Source: an uncultured Eubacteriales bacterium (GTDB lineage: Bacteria > Bacillota > Clostridia > Oscillospirales > Ruminococcaceae). Taken from it: a stretch of DNA of 64,000 bases. Below are positions 24,480 to 33,534 of the stretch, piece by piece. Where the stretch lies: NCBI GenBank assembly GCA_900314975.1, contig OMXI01000006.1, positions 1 through 64,000 of the forward strand. The letters are read 5' to 3'. A program made the position numbers and the translations under genes. Each line of letters opens with the position of its first letter. Positions within the stretch are counted from its first letter, which is position 1. Below the pieces are notes generated by a model. That model saw nothing but the letters and a program-made list of their open reading frames with translations. It searched no databases and was not told the origin of the DNA.

Positions 24480-25613
24480 TTAGCCTCCCAGATTAAATGC
24501 AGTAAGCATCATTATTGTCGTTGCCGCTGTGAAAATAAGTGCATATGCGATTATTATGCTCATCGCTATGCCCAGCACCGAATTGATGCTTTTAAGCAGA
24601 CCCGACACCTGCGTTCTTCCAAAGAAATCACTGACACACTTTGCAAGAAATATTGAAAATCTCACAGCAAGCAGGCTTATAAGCGGCTTTGCAACTATAA
24701 GAAAAAGCACGATAATGCCTATGCTTCCGACCGTTGAGCGTATTATGCCAAGGCTGCCCTTTACTGTCGAGTATGCCTCCGATACGGAGTTTCCGATAAC
24801 AGGGATAAAGCTTGAAGCTGCAAACTTTACAGCCTTTGTAGCTACATTATCGGCAGCAGCACCTGTTATACCCTGTATAGTCATAAGTCCTGTAAAAACT
24901 GTCATCAGCAGCCCAAGACCGACAGTTACGACCTTTTTGACACTGTCCGCTGCATCTGCAAAATTTAGCCGCGGATTTACTGCCGAAACGAGAGTAACTG
25001 CAAGAACGATACTCAAAAACGGCAGCAGCACCTTTGAAGCGATAACACCCATAGCTTCACACACAAAAAGCATAATAGCAAGGTATCCGTTAGAGCCGAT
25101 AAGATTGCCGCCTGCCGCAGTTATGCCCGAAAAGACAGGCAGATATGCCGCAAGATATGTATTGACCGAGTTTATGGAGCTTTGCACTGACATAAAGCTA
25201 TCCCTGACGGTATCGGTCATAACGGTGACCGTACAGATAACGCAGACTATTTCAAAAACTCGCGAGATATTGTCGTCATTAGCGCTGACTGAGCGTATCA
25301 GCACACCCAGAAGCGTTATCGCTATTATTCTTCCCAGCATTACAAATGGAGATTTCAAGGCGCTTTTGAAATAATCTATTCCCTTTTGTATAAAGCTCTT
25401 TGGCTCGATATTGCCAACAGACGAGGGTGATGTCAACTTTATGCCTTTGGAATCAAGCGTTCGCCTGATTTCTTTAGGCGTGCTGCCCTCAAGCTTTTGC
25501 TCTATCTTTTTCGTTATGCTTTCAGCGGTTTGCGTATCATTTTGCGCAAATGCGCAAGGCGCGGCAAATATTGCAAGTATCGTCAGACACAAAACGGCAG
25601 TCAACCTTTTCAT
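24480..25613 (-). CDS. spoIIIAE: Stage III sporulation protein AE
   Basis: 377 aa polytopic membrane protein. It has a signal sequence, an acidic soluble stretch (~25-75) and about seven membrane helices, with conserved SFIPVIGNSVSEAYSTV. The candidate permease-like component of the SpoIIIA transporter. SD AGAGGA before the ATG. Confidence 0.94.
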   Translation of the reverse strand: MKRLTAVLCLTILAIFAAPCAFAQNDTQTAESITKKIEQKLEGSTPKEIRRTLDSKGIKLTSPSSVGNIEPKSFIQKGIDYFKSALKSPFVMLGRIIAITLLGVLIRSVSANDDNISRVFEIVCVICTVTVMTDTVRDSFMSVQSSINSVNTYLAAYLPVFSGITAAGGNLIGSNGYLAIMLFVCEAMGVIASKVLLPFLSIVLAVTLVSAVNPRLNFADAADSVKKVVTVGLGLLMTVFTGLMTIQGITGAAADNVATKAVKFAASSFIPVIGNSVSEAYSTVKGSLGIIRSTVGSIGIIVLFLIVAKPLISLLAVRFSIFLAKCVSDFFGRTQVSGLLKSINSVLGIAMSIIIAYALIFTAATTIMMLTAFNLGG

Positions 25614-25627
25614 ACTATTCCTCTTTA

Positions 25628-26014
25628 TCAGATGATAAGACTTTTTACTATCTCAACAAATGCTTTGAACAGCGGCAAAGATATTACCAGGACCGATATT
25701 TTGCCCGCTAAAAGCACCTGTGAGCCTATAGCACTTTCTCCGCAGTCTTTGCAGTAATCCGCAGCAAACTGCGTTATATATGTAACACCGAGGCATTTGA
25801 ATATGACTTTTATGTACATGCTGTCGATTTTAGCTGCATCAAACAATGAACTGACTGCCGAAACTATCTGTGAAACAAATCCGACAGACGAAAGCAGAAA
25901 TATTGCCGATACAACAAGCGTAAGTACTGTTTTGAGCTGCCTGCTGTCGTTTTCAAGAGTTTTGCAGGCTATCACCGATGCTATGCAAAAACCGCAAATT
26001 GATAAGATATTCAT
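25628..26014 (-). CDS. spoIIIAD: Stage III sporulation protein AD
   Basis: 128 aa with about four membrane helices; DYCKDCGESAIGSQVLLAGKISVLV near the C-terminus is typical of SpoIIIAD. The start overlaps the spoIIIAC stop (TGATG). Confidence 0.93.
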   Translation of the reverse strand: MNILSICGFCIASVIACKTLENDSRQLKTVLTLVVSAIFLLSSVGFVSQIVSAVSSLFDAAKIDSMYIKVIFKCLGVTYITQFAADYCKDCGESAIGSQVLLAGKISVLVISLPLFKAFVEIVKSLII

Positions 26015-26211
26015 CAGTTCAGCCCGAAGACATTCTTTATTGTCTGAAAAAGACTGCCTATCTGGTTGACTATCATAAACAGCACCACAATAAGACCTGC
26101 AAGAGTGGTCATCATAGCCTGTTCATCCCTTTCAGCACGTTTGAGCAGCTGATTCAGCACGGCAACGATTATACCGATAGCGGCTATCTTGAAAATAAGG
26201 TCGATATCCAT
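26014..26211 (-). CDS. spoIIIAC: Stage III sporulation protein AC
   Basis: 65 aa, two membrane helices (LIFKIAAIGIIVAVLNQLL and TTLAGLIVVLFMIV) with the conserved RAERDEQAM loop between them. The small size and position identify SpoIIIAC, a membrane component of the channel. Confidence 0.94.
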   Translation of the reverse strand: MDIDLIFKIAAIGIIVAVLNQLLKRAERDEQAMMTTLAGLIVVLFMIVNQIGSLFQTIKNVFGLN

Positions 26212-26293
26212 TAGTGTCCATTCCTTTCAATAAGGGGTATCGCCCCGTAATTCAAGTACTGCACGGCATCTGCTGCATTGCCGCAGGTCAAAG

Positions 26294-26788
26294 TCATATC
26301 AGCATAATTGCGGCAAATGCGCCACCAAGCACACCGAAAGTGCGGCAAATATGCGACCTTTGGCTGTACAGCTTTTCTACCGAGTCGATCATCTTTTGCT
26401 GCTGCACAGCAGCAAGCCTTGCATATGAAAGCTGTCCTTGTATATTTGTCGTACCCAGTGTTGTGAAAAACGATTTAAGGTTGTTGAGCGCAGCGTCTTC
26501 AAGTCCGCAGTCCCAATCATCTATTTTATCAAGCACAGCTTGTCTTATATCGTATGCGGCTGCATTTACATTTAGGAAACTGAAATCAGTGTATTCGCCG
26601 CTTTGGCGAAAATACTCAATCATTTCTCCGTATGTCATCAGCGAATATTCAAGCAGTATCGCTGCCTCGCTGTACATACGCAGCAGCTTTTTGTGAAGCA
26701 CAAGCTTATGTTTGTACATCTCACTTGCCTTGAATCCGGCAAACATCCCTGCGGCTATAAGCAGTATGCTTCCCCATAGATTCAGCAT
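26294..26788 (-). CDS. spoIIIAB: Stage III sporulation protein AB
   Basis: 164 aa. An N-terminal membrane segment (GSILLIAAGMFAGFKAS), a type II secretion F-like helical domain, and a C-terminal hydrophobic segment (GVLGGAFAAIMLI). The start at 26788 is supported by AAAGGAG 8 nt upstream and overlaps the spoIIIAA stop by 7 nt; an upstream in-frame ATG at 26845 lies inside spoIIIAA. Confidence 0.92.
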   Translation of the reverse strand: MLNLWGSILLIAAGMFAGFKASEMYKHKLVLHKKLLRMYSEAAILLEYSLMTYGEMIEYFRQSGEYTDFSFLNVNAAAYDIRQAVLDKIDDWDCGLEDAALNNLKSFFTTLGTTNIQGQLSYARLAAVQQQKMIDSVEKLYSQRSHICRTFGVLGGAFAAIMLI

Positions 26789-27738
26789 CGCACCTGCTCC
26801 TTTCCGCACTTTGATGCATCGCAGATACACTTTACCTTTCCGCATTGCGCACCGCTGCCCAAAAGCACTGCCCTTTCAAATGCGCCGAGCTTTATCAGCT
26901 TACGGATAACAGGCTTTGACTGCAATTCTTGCAAGCTTGAACTATGGCAGGTCGCAATCAGTTTTACACCGCTGTTAACGGCATATTCAAGCGCTTTAAG
27001 GTCATCGCGGCTGCCGATTTCATCACACACAAGATAGACAGGAGACATAACTCTCACAGCGGTCATTATACCCTCAAACTTGTTATATGACGTAAACACG
27101 TCAGTTTTTAAACCCACATCGTTTTGAGCAGCACCATCAAACACCGAGGCTATCTCGTTTCTTTCGTCAATAAGGCTGGTGCTGCATTCGTTGCCAAGCA
27201 GCCTTGTGAGGTCACGCAAAAGCGTAGTCTTTCCGCTTGTAGGGGGTCCTGCTATCAGCAGACTTGACTTACTGCTTTCAAACAAGCGCTTATATAAATC
27301 GTCAGCGCAGCCTTTGATCTCGCGCGCTATACGGATATTAACGCAGGAAATATCTTTGACATTCTCAATGTTGTAGTAGTTACGCGGGTCAAGCACTGCC
27401 GTTCCGCAAAAGCCTATGCGGCAGCCGCCTTTAACGGTTACATAGCCGCCTGTTATCTCCCTTTGAAAGCTATGCACAGATTCGCGAAGAGCCGTTCGGC
27501 AGATATATGATATATCCTCTGAGGTCACATCGGCGGCTTTAAGCGGGCAAACCGAAAGCAAGCCGCTGGGCTGAAGAAAATACTCTTTATCACCTGCTGT
27601 AACTGTGAGCTTTCTTGCGGCGCGCAGGCGTATCTCACGAATCTCACTTTGCTCACACTTGGGTACAGCCTTGACCGCTTCAAGTATACGCGGCGGAAGA
27701 TACGCAAAAACGCTTTGTATCCTGCTTGTATTTTTCAA
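26782..27738 (-). CDS. spoIIIAA: Stage III sporulation protein AA (ATPase)
   Basis: 318 aa, type II/IV secretion-like ATPase that powers the SpoIIIA channel. Walker A GPPTSGKT at 164-171; Walker B-like YLVCDEIG; GGYVTVKGGCRIGFCG upstream is typical. First gene of the operon. The leader has a strong GGGGAGG site and a candidate sigma-E promoter, matching mother-cell expression in Bacillus. Confidence 0.95.
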   Translation of the reverse strand: MKNTSRIQSVFAYLPPRILEAVKAVPKCEQSEIREIRLRAARKLTVTAGDKEYFLQPSGLLSVCPLKAADVTSEDISYICRTALRESVHSFQREITGGYVTVKGGCRIGFCGTAVLDPRNYYNIENVKDISCVNIRIAREIKGCADDLYKRLFESSKSSLLIAGPPTSGKTTLLRDLTRLLGNECSTSLIDERNEIASVFDGAAQNDVGLKTDVFTSYNKFEGIMTAVRVMSPVYLVCDEIGSRDDLKALEYAVNSGVKLIATCHSSSLQELQSKPVIRKLIKLGAFERAVLLGSGAQCGKVKCICDASKCGKEQVRC

Positions 27739-27772
27739 TATTCCGCCTCCCCGTCAGCACTTGTCCTATTAG

Positions 27773-27801
27773 ATACTATGAACGATCAACTGCTAATATT
27801 C
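27773..27801 (-). promoter_or_regulatory. Candidate sigma-E promoter of spoIIIAA-AH
   Basis: GAATATT (27795-27801), 14 nt, CATAGTAT (27773-27780) on the minus strand, close to the Bacillus sigma-E consensus (KMATATT, then CATACAMT). No good sigma-A promoter is seen in this gap for the leftward direction. Confidence 0.6.
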
Positions 27802-27840
27802 ACAGCACTTGTCCGTGACAGTATTTTTTTGATAATGTGC

Positions 27841-27869
27841 TTGCATTGACATAGAAACTGTGTTATAAT
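27841..27869 (+). promoter_or_regulatory. Promoter of the MoxR operon
   Basis: TTGCAT (27841-27846), 17 nt, TATAAT (27864-27869). An AAGGAG site and ATG follow within 40 nt. Confidence 0.75.
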
Positions 27870-27904
27870 ATTATGGAATATTTTATATAAGGAGAACAAA
27901 ACAA

Positions 27905-28873
27905 ATGTCGTACGAACTTAACAATGATCAGAAAAGAGTACTGACCCTTGCTCAAAGTGTTATCAACCAGGTGAAAAAGGTGATTATCGGCAAAGACGAG
28001 ATAATTGTCAAGGTTTTGCTTTCAATACTTTCAGGCGGTCATATTCTTATTGAGGATATCCCAGGTGTCGGCAAAACCACCCTTGCGATCGCTCTTTCAA
28101 AAGCGCTCAATCTTGAGTACAAAAGAATGCAGTTTACTCCTGACGTTCTGCCGTCTGATGTAACAGGCTTTTCGGTACTTGACAAGGATACACACGAGTT
28201 CAGATACAAAGAGGGCGCAGCAATGACAAATCTGTTCCTTGCTGACGAGATTAACAGAACCTCATCAAAAACGCAGTCTGCTCTGCTTGAGGTAATGGAA
28301 GAGGGCAAGGTAACCGTTGACGGAGTTACGCACAAGGTACCCGACCCGTATATCGTTATTGCTACGCAGAACCCTATGGGTTCAATCGGTACGCAGATGC
28401 TTCCGGAATCGCAGCTTGACAGATTCCTTGTCAGACTGACTATGGGTTACCCGTCATTTGACAGCGAGATAAATATGCTCAAATCCAAAAATACAAATGT
28501 TTCAACCGATAAAGTTGAGGGCGTTGCAACGATACAGGATATTATTGCTGCAAAAAACACCGTTGATGATGTTTACGTATCGGACGAGGTGCTTTCATAC
28601 ATAGCTGCGCTCGCAAATGCTACAAGAAACAACTCTTACATCAAACTCGGACTTTCGCCGAGAGGTTCTATCGCTCTGCTTAAAATATGCAAGGCTACTG
28701 CTCTGCTCAAGGGCAGAGATTACGTTATCCCCGATGACGTGCTTTACTGCTTTGACGACGTTGTAAGGCACAGACTTGTGTTTGAATCAAAGGCAAAGCT
28801 CAACGGCATATCGCACCAGCAGGTCGTACAGGGCGTTATATCAAGCGTTCAGGTGCCGCGTATAAACAAATAA
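27905..28873 (+). CDS. MoxR family AAA+ ATPase
   Basis: 322 aa. Walker A in GVGKTTLA (about residue 57), Walker B in FLADEINRT, sensor region IATQNPMGSIGTQMLPE, and a C-terminal lid. MoxR ATPases act as chaperones for VWA or DUF58 partners; the next gene encodes a DUF58 protein and the third a transglutaminase, the standard trio. Clients are unknown. Confidence 0.94.
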   Translation: MSYELNNDQKRVLTLAQSVINQVKKVIIGKDEIIVKVLLSILSGGHILIEDIPGVGKTTLAIALSKALNLEYKRMQFTPDVLPSDVTGFSVLDKDTHEFRYKEGAAMTNLFLADEINRTSSKTQSALLEVMEEGKVTVDGVTHKVPDPYIVIATQNPMGSIGTQMLPESQLDRFLVRLTMGYPSFDSEINMLKSKNTNVSTDKVEGVATIQDIIAAKNTVDDVYVSDEVLSYIAALANATRNNSYIKLGLSPRGSIALLKICKATALLKGRDYVIPDDVLYCFDDVVRHRLVFESKAKLNGISHQQVVQGVISSVQVPRINK

Positions 28874-28886
28874 GCGAGGAATACAG

Positions 28887-30074
28887 ATGATATTTATTTA
28901 TCTGATACTGCTGCTTATATCGGTAGTATTCTATATTATGTATGTCGGCGCTTTTTCGTATTATCTTATGGTGTTTATGATAGTCCTGCCGATAGTACTG
29001 TTTCTTCTTGACCTTTACCTGTCAAGAAAAGTCAAGGTGTATTTTACACAAAAAACTCAAAAGGCAATGGGAAAAACACCGCTGCAGCTTGAAATAGTAG
29101 CCGAAAACACCTCTGCATTCCCTGTTGCAAACCTTGAGATAGTGCTTGAATACCACAGTGCTATTGAAACAGACGGCAAGAATATTGCAAAGATAAATTC
29201 GCCGATAATGCCAAAAGAATGCCACAGCATGCTGCTCAACATCGCTTCGCTGCACGTCGGCGCAGTAGATTTTAAAATAAAAAAATGCCGCATATTTGAT
29301 TTTTTGAGGCTTTTTAAATTCAAATTGAGAGGAAACGGATACAGCGAGTGCCAAAAGGATTCGACTGTCTACGTTTATCCGCAGTACAGCCACCTAGAAA
29401 ACCAGATTTCAGACTACAGCAACACGGGAATAGATTCCGATGAATACTCGCCCGACAAAAAAGGCGATGACCCGTCACAGATTTTTGACATACACGAATA
29501 TGTTGAGGGCGACAAGCCAAACCGCATACATTGGAAGCTCACCGCAAAGCAGGATTCGGTAATGGTCAAGGATTATTCCCTGCCGATGACCTTTGCGCTG
29601 AATATTTTTATAAATCTCAATACCGACAGCCTGCGCAGCTATGATGCTATCATACAAAGTGCACTATCGGTATCTATGCTGCTTACAGAGCGCGGATATG
29701 CCCACAGCATCAGCTGGTATGATGCCGGCGAACAAAACCTTGTCCATATGAACATCAAAGACGAGCAGGAACACATAGACTGTTCGGAAGCACTGATAAA
29801 AACAAAAACATACCGAAATGAAACGCTGCCTATTTACCCGTTTACCGCCGAAGAGGGACAGGTAAACTGCGCACATATGATAGTAGTCACTCAAGCGCTT
29901 GACAGCAGCGAGATAAACAGCATCAGCGAATCGGGCTGCGCATCAAGATACACGTTCGTATTTGCGGTCAACGACCAGCAGCTGCTCGGTCAGGTCGATG
30001 TAAACGATAACGTCACCGTACTCAATGTAATGCGTGACCGCGTTGCAGAAGCCTTTTCGGACATTCTGCTTTGA
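28887..30074 (+). CDS. DUF58 domain membrane protein
   Basis: 395 aa. Two N-terminal membrane helices (residues 1-45), a beta-rich region, then the DUF58 core EYVEGDKPNRIHWKLTAK near residue 208. The rest resembles a VWA-like fold. Probable partner of the MoxR ATPase encoded 13 nt upstream. The C-terminus overlaps the earliest possible start of the next gene by 4 nt. Confidence 0.9.
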   Translation: MIFIYLILLLISVVFYIMYVGAFSYYLMVFMIVLPIVLFLLDLYLSRKVKVYFTQKTQKAMGKTPLQLEIVAENTSAFPVANLEIVLEYHSAIETDGKNIAKINSPIMPKECHSMLLNIASLHVGAVDFKIKKCRIFDFLRLFKFKLRGNGYSECQKDSTVYVYPQYSHLENQISDYSNTGIDSDEYSPDKKGDDPSQIFDIHEYVEGDKPNRIHWKLTAKQDSVMVKDYSLPMTFALNIFINLNTDSLRSYDAIIQSALSVSMLLTERGYAHSISWYDAGEQNLVHMNIKDEQEHIDCSEALIKTKTYRNETLPIYPFTAEEGQVNCAHMIVVTQALDSSEINSISESGCASRYTFVFAVNDQQLLGQVDVNDNVTVLNVMRDRVAEAFSDILL

Positions 30075-30115
30075 TAGGAAAAATGAAATCAGCAATTTTT
30101 CGGAGACAGATAAAA

Positions 30116-32878
30116 ATGAAAAAGAAAAGAAAAGCTCTGATAGACAACGGCTTTATCAGCAGCAACGGGGTCTGCTTTGGAAACGATATCGCCCTGCGAT
30201 ACACAAAGCCGCACGAATCCGTATATTTTGACATCGCAAGAGCGCTGTTTGCACTTGCAGTCAGCTTTGCAGCGATGTGCATGTTTGCATCGTTTATACT
30301 TAAACAACCCAGCTATGCAGGGTTATTCCTGTGCTGCGCCCTTCCGATCGGTCTTTTGTGCGTAGTAAGAGTAAAGAACAAAGAATTCAAAACCATAGGC
30401 ATTATCTTCCTTGTGCTTTATTTTATGTATTTTGCTTTAAATTACAAGGAAGTATCGCTTGGGTTTTACAGTACAGTTTCGCTGTATCTTGAGCACGCAA
30501 AGCAGCCGAGCAGTATTCTCGGCACGGCATTAAGCGGAATAAGTCCGATTGATTATCCCGAGCTTGCATCATTTTTTCTGAACCTTTTAGCATCTGTAGT
30601 AAGCGTTATAGTTACTATATCGTGTGTGTTCAGAATTGATTTCCCGCTGCTTTTCATTATTACATTCCCGCTGTTTGAGCTTGGAATGTATCACGGCTGG
30701 GAAGCGCCGCTTGTTTCGGTAGTTGTGCTGGTTATGGGCTGGGTCATACTTATCTCGCTGCACACCATAAATCAGCGTACTAACAAGGCAGGGCGCAAAA
30801 ACACATTTGCTGTGCATGAAAAAAAGCACACGTACTACCTGACTTCAGAAACAGAAAAATCAAAGGTGTTCTTTGTGCTTATGCGGTTTATAGCTATGCT
30901 TTGCGCGGCTATATTCATTATTACTATCATTCTTGCGAACCTGTTCGGGCACGAGCGGTCTGAAAAAGTTGACAGATACAGAAAACAAATCAATAACTTT
31001 GTGAACAATTTCAGTCTTGAAGACCTCGGCGGTCTTTTTGCAGACTACGACGGCGGATTTGACTTTTTCGGCACAAAGGCTGTCGGCGGTACTAACGGAG
31101 GAAAACTCGGAGATACTGACGGTATCAACTTTAACGGCACAACGGCGCTTGTCGTCGATACAGCACCATTTAAAGAGACACTGTATCTCAGGGGCTACGT
31201 TGCAGGCGATTACAATGACAACCAGTGGGACCCGGTTGAATATGACAGCAGTGAGAAATTTGCAAAGGGGCTTGACGGAGTCGGTGTATGCCCACAGGAT
31301 ATAAACTATTTTGAGCTTACCGACCTTACCAATCTTCTTTCTGCGCAGGGTGAAAACGGACTGACCTCCGAAGAAGAGATACGCATAAAGGTAAAGGGTG
31401 CAAGCAAAAAGTTCGTATATGCGCCGTATGCGTCCTACTACACTGCATCAGAGCAGAAAAAAGACTATAAAATGCGTCCCTACTATGATTCGTATGTAAA
31501 GCTCGGTTCTAAAAACTACAGCATTACATACAGAAAGCCAAATCCCGATTTTGAAAGCTTTAACAGCGTTCAAAATGCAATAATCAGCAATCCGAACGCA
31601 TTGGAGAGGAACAAAACTCTTCCCGAAGATGCGCTTGAAAGATACAGTTCATTTGTTAAAAAGAAATACAGCAAGGTGACCGAATCAAACGGCTTGAAAA
31701 AAGCTTACAACGAGATAGAGAGGAACTATCTGAACGGAAACAGGGATTATAACAGCGTTGTTGTTGCGATAAACTCCTATTTTTCCGACAACAACTTCAA
31801 ATACTCACTTGAGCCCGGCAAGACACCTAAAGGCAGAGATTTTGTAGACTATTTTCTCTCCGAACAGAAAAAGGGATATTGCTCTTACTATGCTTCGGCA
31901 GGCGTTCAGCTTTTGAGAATGTTCGGTTTCCAGGCAAGGTTTGTTGAAGGGTATGTTGTACTGCCATCGCTGTGCGACCAAAACGCTGAATCGTGCAGTA
32001 TCGATGTTACCGATAAATGCGCACACGCCTGGACAGAGGTCTATTTTGAAAACTACGGATGGGTTTGTGTAGATTTCACACCTGGGTATGACAACGACAA
32101 CCCGAATATGACCGAGAAAGAAAAGCACCCTATCGAAACTCCGATTGACGACAGCAGCCAGGGTGACAGCTCTTCATTAAACGAAAGCTCATCAGAAAGC
32201 ACTCCAGACAACAGTTCATCAGCACCTGATGATACATCATCGTCACCTGAAAGCTCACAAAACAGCTCAAGCAGCTCACCTGACTCGGCATCGCCTGACA
32301 GCAACTCAACAAGCACAAACGGATACATCGACCATAGAAGCTTACCCGACAGCAGCGGAGGCGGCACTGTAATGTCAACGACCGAAAGCGGAGCTTCGGT
32401 TGCACCTTATCCGCCGCAGAACAACTCAAGCGGCTTCTCTTCTGCAAAGATGATAATTGCAGTGGTCATAATCACGCTTGCGTTCCTTGCAGTAATGCTG
32501 CTGCGAAGAATCCTTTTGATAAAGACAAGAGAGCGCAACTGCTTTGACGGAGAACCAATGCAAAGGCTTGAATATATCCTGAAATACTCAATAAAGTATC
32601 TTAAGCTTCTGGATTTGAAGGTTGGCGACAATATCACTGATTCGCAGCTGTGTGACCAGATTCACGCAGAGCTTGCCGAGAGAGAGATACACATAGGCAA
32701 GGAACTAAAATTCCTGTTCAGCGTAACGCAGGATGCTTATATGGGCAAGCACGAGCCAAGCGAGGAAGAACTTGACCGCGCGTACGAGTACCTTAACTAT
32801 ATCGCACGGATAATCGTTAAGCCGAATCTCAGCCCTGTGAAATATATTACAGCTGTGCTTGTAAACTGTATGTACTAA
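30116..32878 (+). CDS. TgpA-type membrane transglutaminase-like protein
   Basis: About 920 aa. Several N-terminal membrane helices, then an extracellular transglutaminase core with catalytic C589 (KGYCSYYAS), H637 (AHAWTEVYF) and D653 (VDFTPGY). A Ser/Asp/Pro-rich linker of ~60 residues, a final membrane helix (AVVIITLAFLAVMLLRRILLI) and a cytoplasmic DUF4129-like tail follow. These proteins may crosslink or cleave wall or surface proteins. Start uncertain: ATG 30116 has GGAGA at 10 nt; ATG 30083 and TTG 30071 are in frame. Third gene of the MoxR operon. Confidence 0.88.
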   Translation: MKKKRKALIDNGFISSNGVCFGNDIALRYTKPHESVYFDIARALFALAVSFAAMCMFASFILKQPSYAGLFLCCALPIGLLCVVRVKNKEFKTIGIIFLVLYFMYFALNYKEVSLGFYSTVSLYLEHAKQPSSILGTALSGISPIDYPELASFFLNLLASVVSVIVTISCVFRIDFPLLFIITFPLFELGMYHGWEAPLVSVVVLVMGWVILISLHTINQRTNKAGRKNTFAVHEKKHTYYLTSETEKSKVFFVLMRFIAMLCAAIFIITIILANLFGHERSEKVDRYRKQINNFVNNFSLEDLGGLFADYDGGFDFFGTKAVGGTNGGKLGDTDGINFNGTTALVVDTAPFKETLYLRGYVAGDYNDNQWDPVEYDSSEKFAKGLDGVGVCPQDINYFELTDLTNLLSAQGENGLTSEEEIRIKVKGASKKFVYAPYASYYTASEQKKDYKMRPYYDSYVKLGSKNYSITYRKPNPDFESFNSVQNAIISNPNALERNKTLPEDALERYSSFVKKKYSKVTESNGLKKAYNEIERNYLNGNRDYNSVVVAINSYFSDNNFKYSLEPGKTPKGRDFVDYFLSEQKKGYCSYYASAGVQLLRMFGFQARFVEGYVVLPSLCDQNAESCSIDVTDKCAHAWTEVYFENYGWVCVDFTPGYDNDNPNMTEKEKHPIETPIDDSSQGDSSSLNESSSESTPDNSSSAPDDTSSSPESSQNSSSSSPDSASPDSNSTSTNGYIDHRSLPDSSGGGTVMSTTESGASVAPYPPQNNSSGFSSAKMIIAVVIITLAFLAVMLLRRILLIKTRERNCFDGEPMQRLEYILKYSIKYLKLLDLKVGDNITDSQLCDQIHAELAEREIHIGKELKFLFSVTQDAYMGKHEPSEEELDRAYEYLNYIARIIVKPNLSPVKYITAVLVNCMY

Positions 32879-32884
32879 AATAGT

Positions 32885-32922
32885 AAGCAGCTTATCGGTA
32901 ACAAACCGATAGGCTGCTTTTT
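32885..32922 (+). terminator. Terminator of the MoxR operon
   Basis: A 15-nt stem with one internal mismatch (32885-32899 with 32905-32919), 5-nt loop, then TTTTT. Confidence 0.9.
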
Positions 32923-32939
32923 GTTTGCATATTCATATT

Positions 32940-33461
32940 TCAGTAAGGCTCAATTTCGACTGCCCTGCCCTGTTCAAGTGATTGTTTTACATCAATAAAA
33001 CGCTGGTTTGAGCTGCCCATGAATTTAAGCTCAAGGCTTCGCTTTGCAAGGACAAACGGACCGTCAACAAGGTAATCAAGCTCTTTTAAAAGCTCCATAT
33101 ATCCGTTTTCCTCGTTTGCGTGGGATATAAGATACTCGTAGGTATAGCCCGTATAAGCAATTATATTAAGCGGTGTGATAAAGCCGTCATAGGCTCTGAT
33201 TTTACGGGCGAGCTCTGTAAGCGGCTTGCATTGGCAGAACGGGTCGCCGCCGCTGAAGGTAACGCCGTCAAGCAGTCTGTCCTTGATTATTTCATTAAAC
33301 AAGTCATCTGTATCTACAAGTATGCCGCCGTTAAAATCGTGTGTCTGCGGATTATGGCAGCCCTCGCAGTTATGCGGGCAGCCTTGCGTAAAAATCGTAT
33401 ATCTGAATCCCGGACCGTCAACTATTGATTCGTTTACTGTCCCTGCTATTCGCAGTTTCAT
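32940..33461 (-). CDS. nrdG: Anaerobic ribonucleotide reductase activating protein
   Basis: 173 aa radical-SAM enzyme that installs the glycyl radical on NrdD. The 4Fe-4S motif C28-x3-C32-x2-C35 is in QGCPHNCEGCHNP, and the SAM-binding TFSGGDPF follows near residue 70. Encoded downstream of nrdD; a terminator-like hairpin separates them. SD AGGAGG before the ATG. Confidence 0.95.
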   Translation of the reverse strand: MKLRIAGTVNESIVDGPGFRYTIFTQGCPHNCEGCHNPQTHDFNGGILVDTDDLFNEIIKDRLLDGVTFSGGDPFCQCKPLTELARKIRAYDGFITPLNIIAYTGYTYEYLISHANEENGYMELLKELDYLVDGPFVLAKRSLELKFMGSSNQRFIDVKQSLEQGRAVEIEPY

Positions 33462-33473
33462 AAAAATTCCTCC

Positions 33474-33516
33474 TGAAAAAAAGCTGGGCTCCGCTCCCCA
33501 TGTGAGAACGAAGCCC
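33474..33516 (-). terminator. Intercistronic terminator between nrdD and nrdG
   Basis: An 8-bp GC-rich stem (33486-33493 with 33509-33516) followed on the minus strand by AGC and seven T. Partial read-through would lower nrdG relative to nrdD. Confidence 0.7.
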
Positions 33517-33534
33517 TAAAAAGAGAGCACTTGA

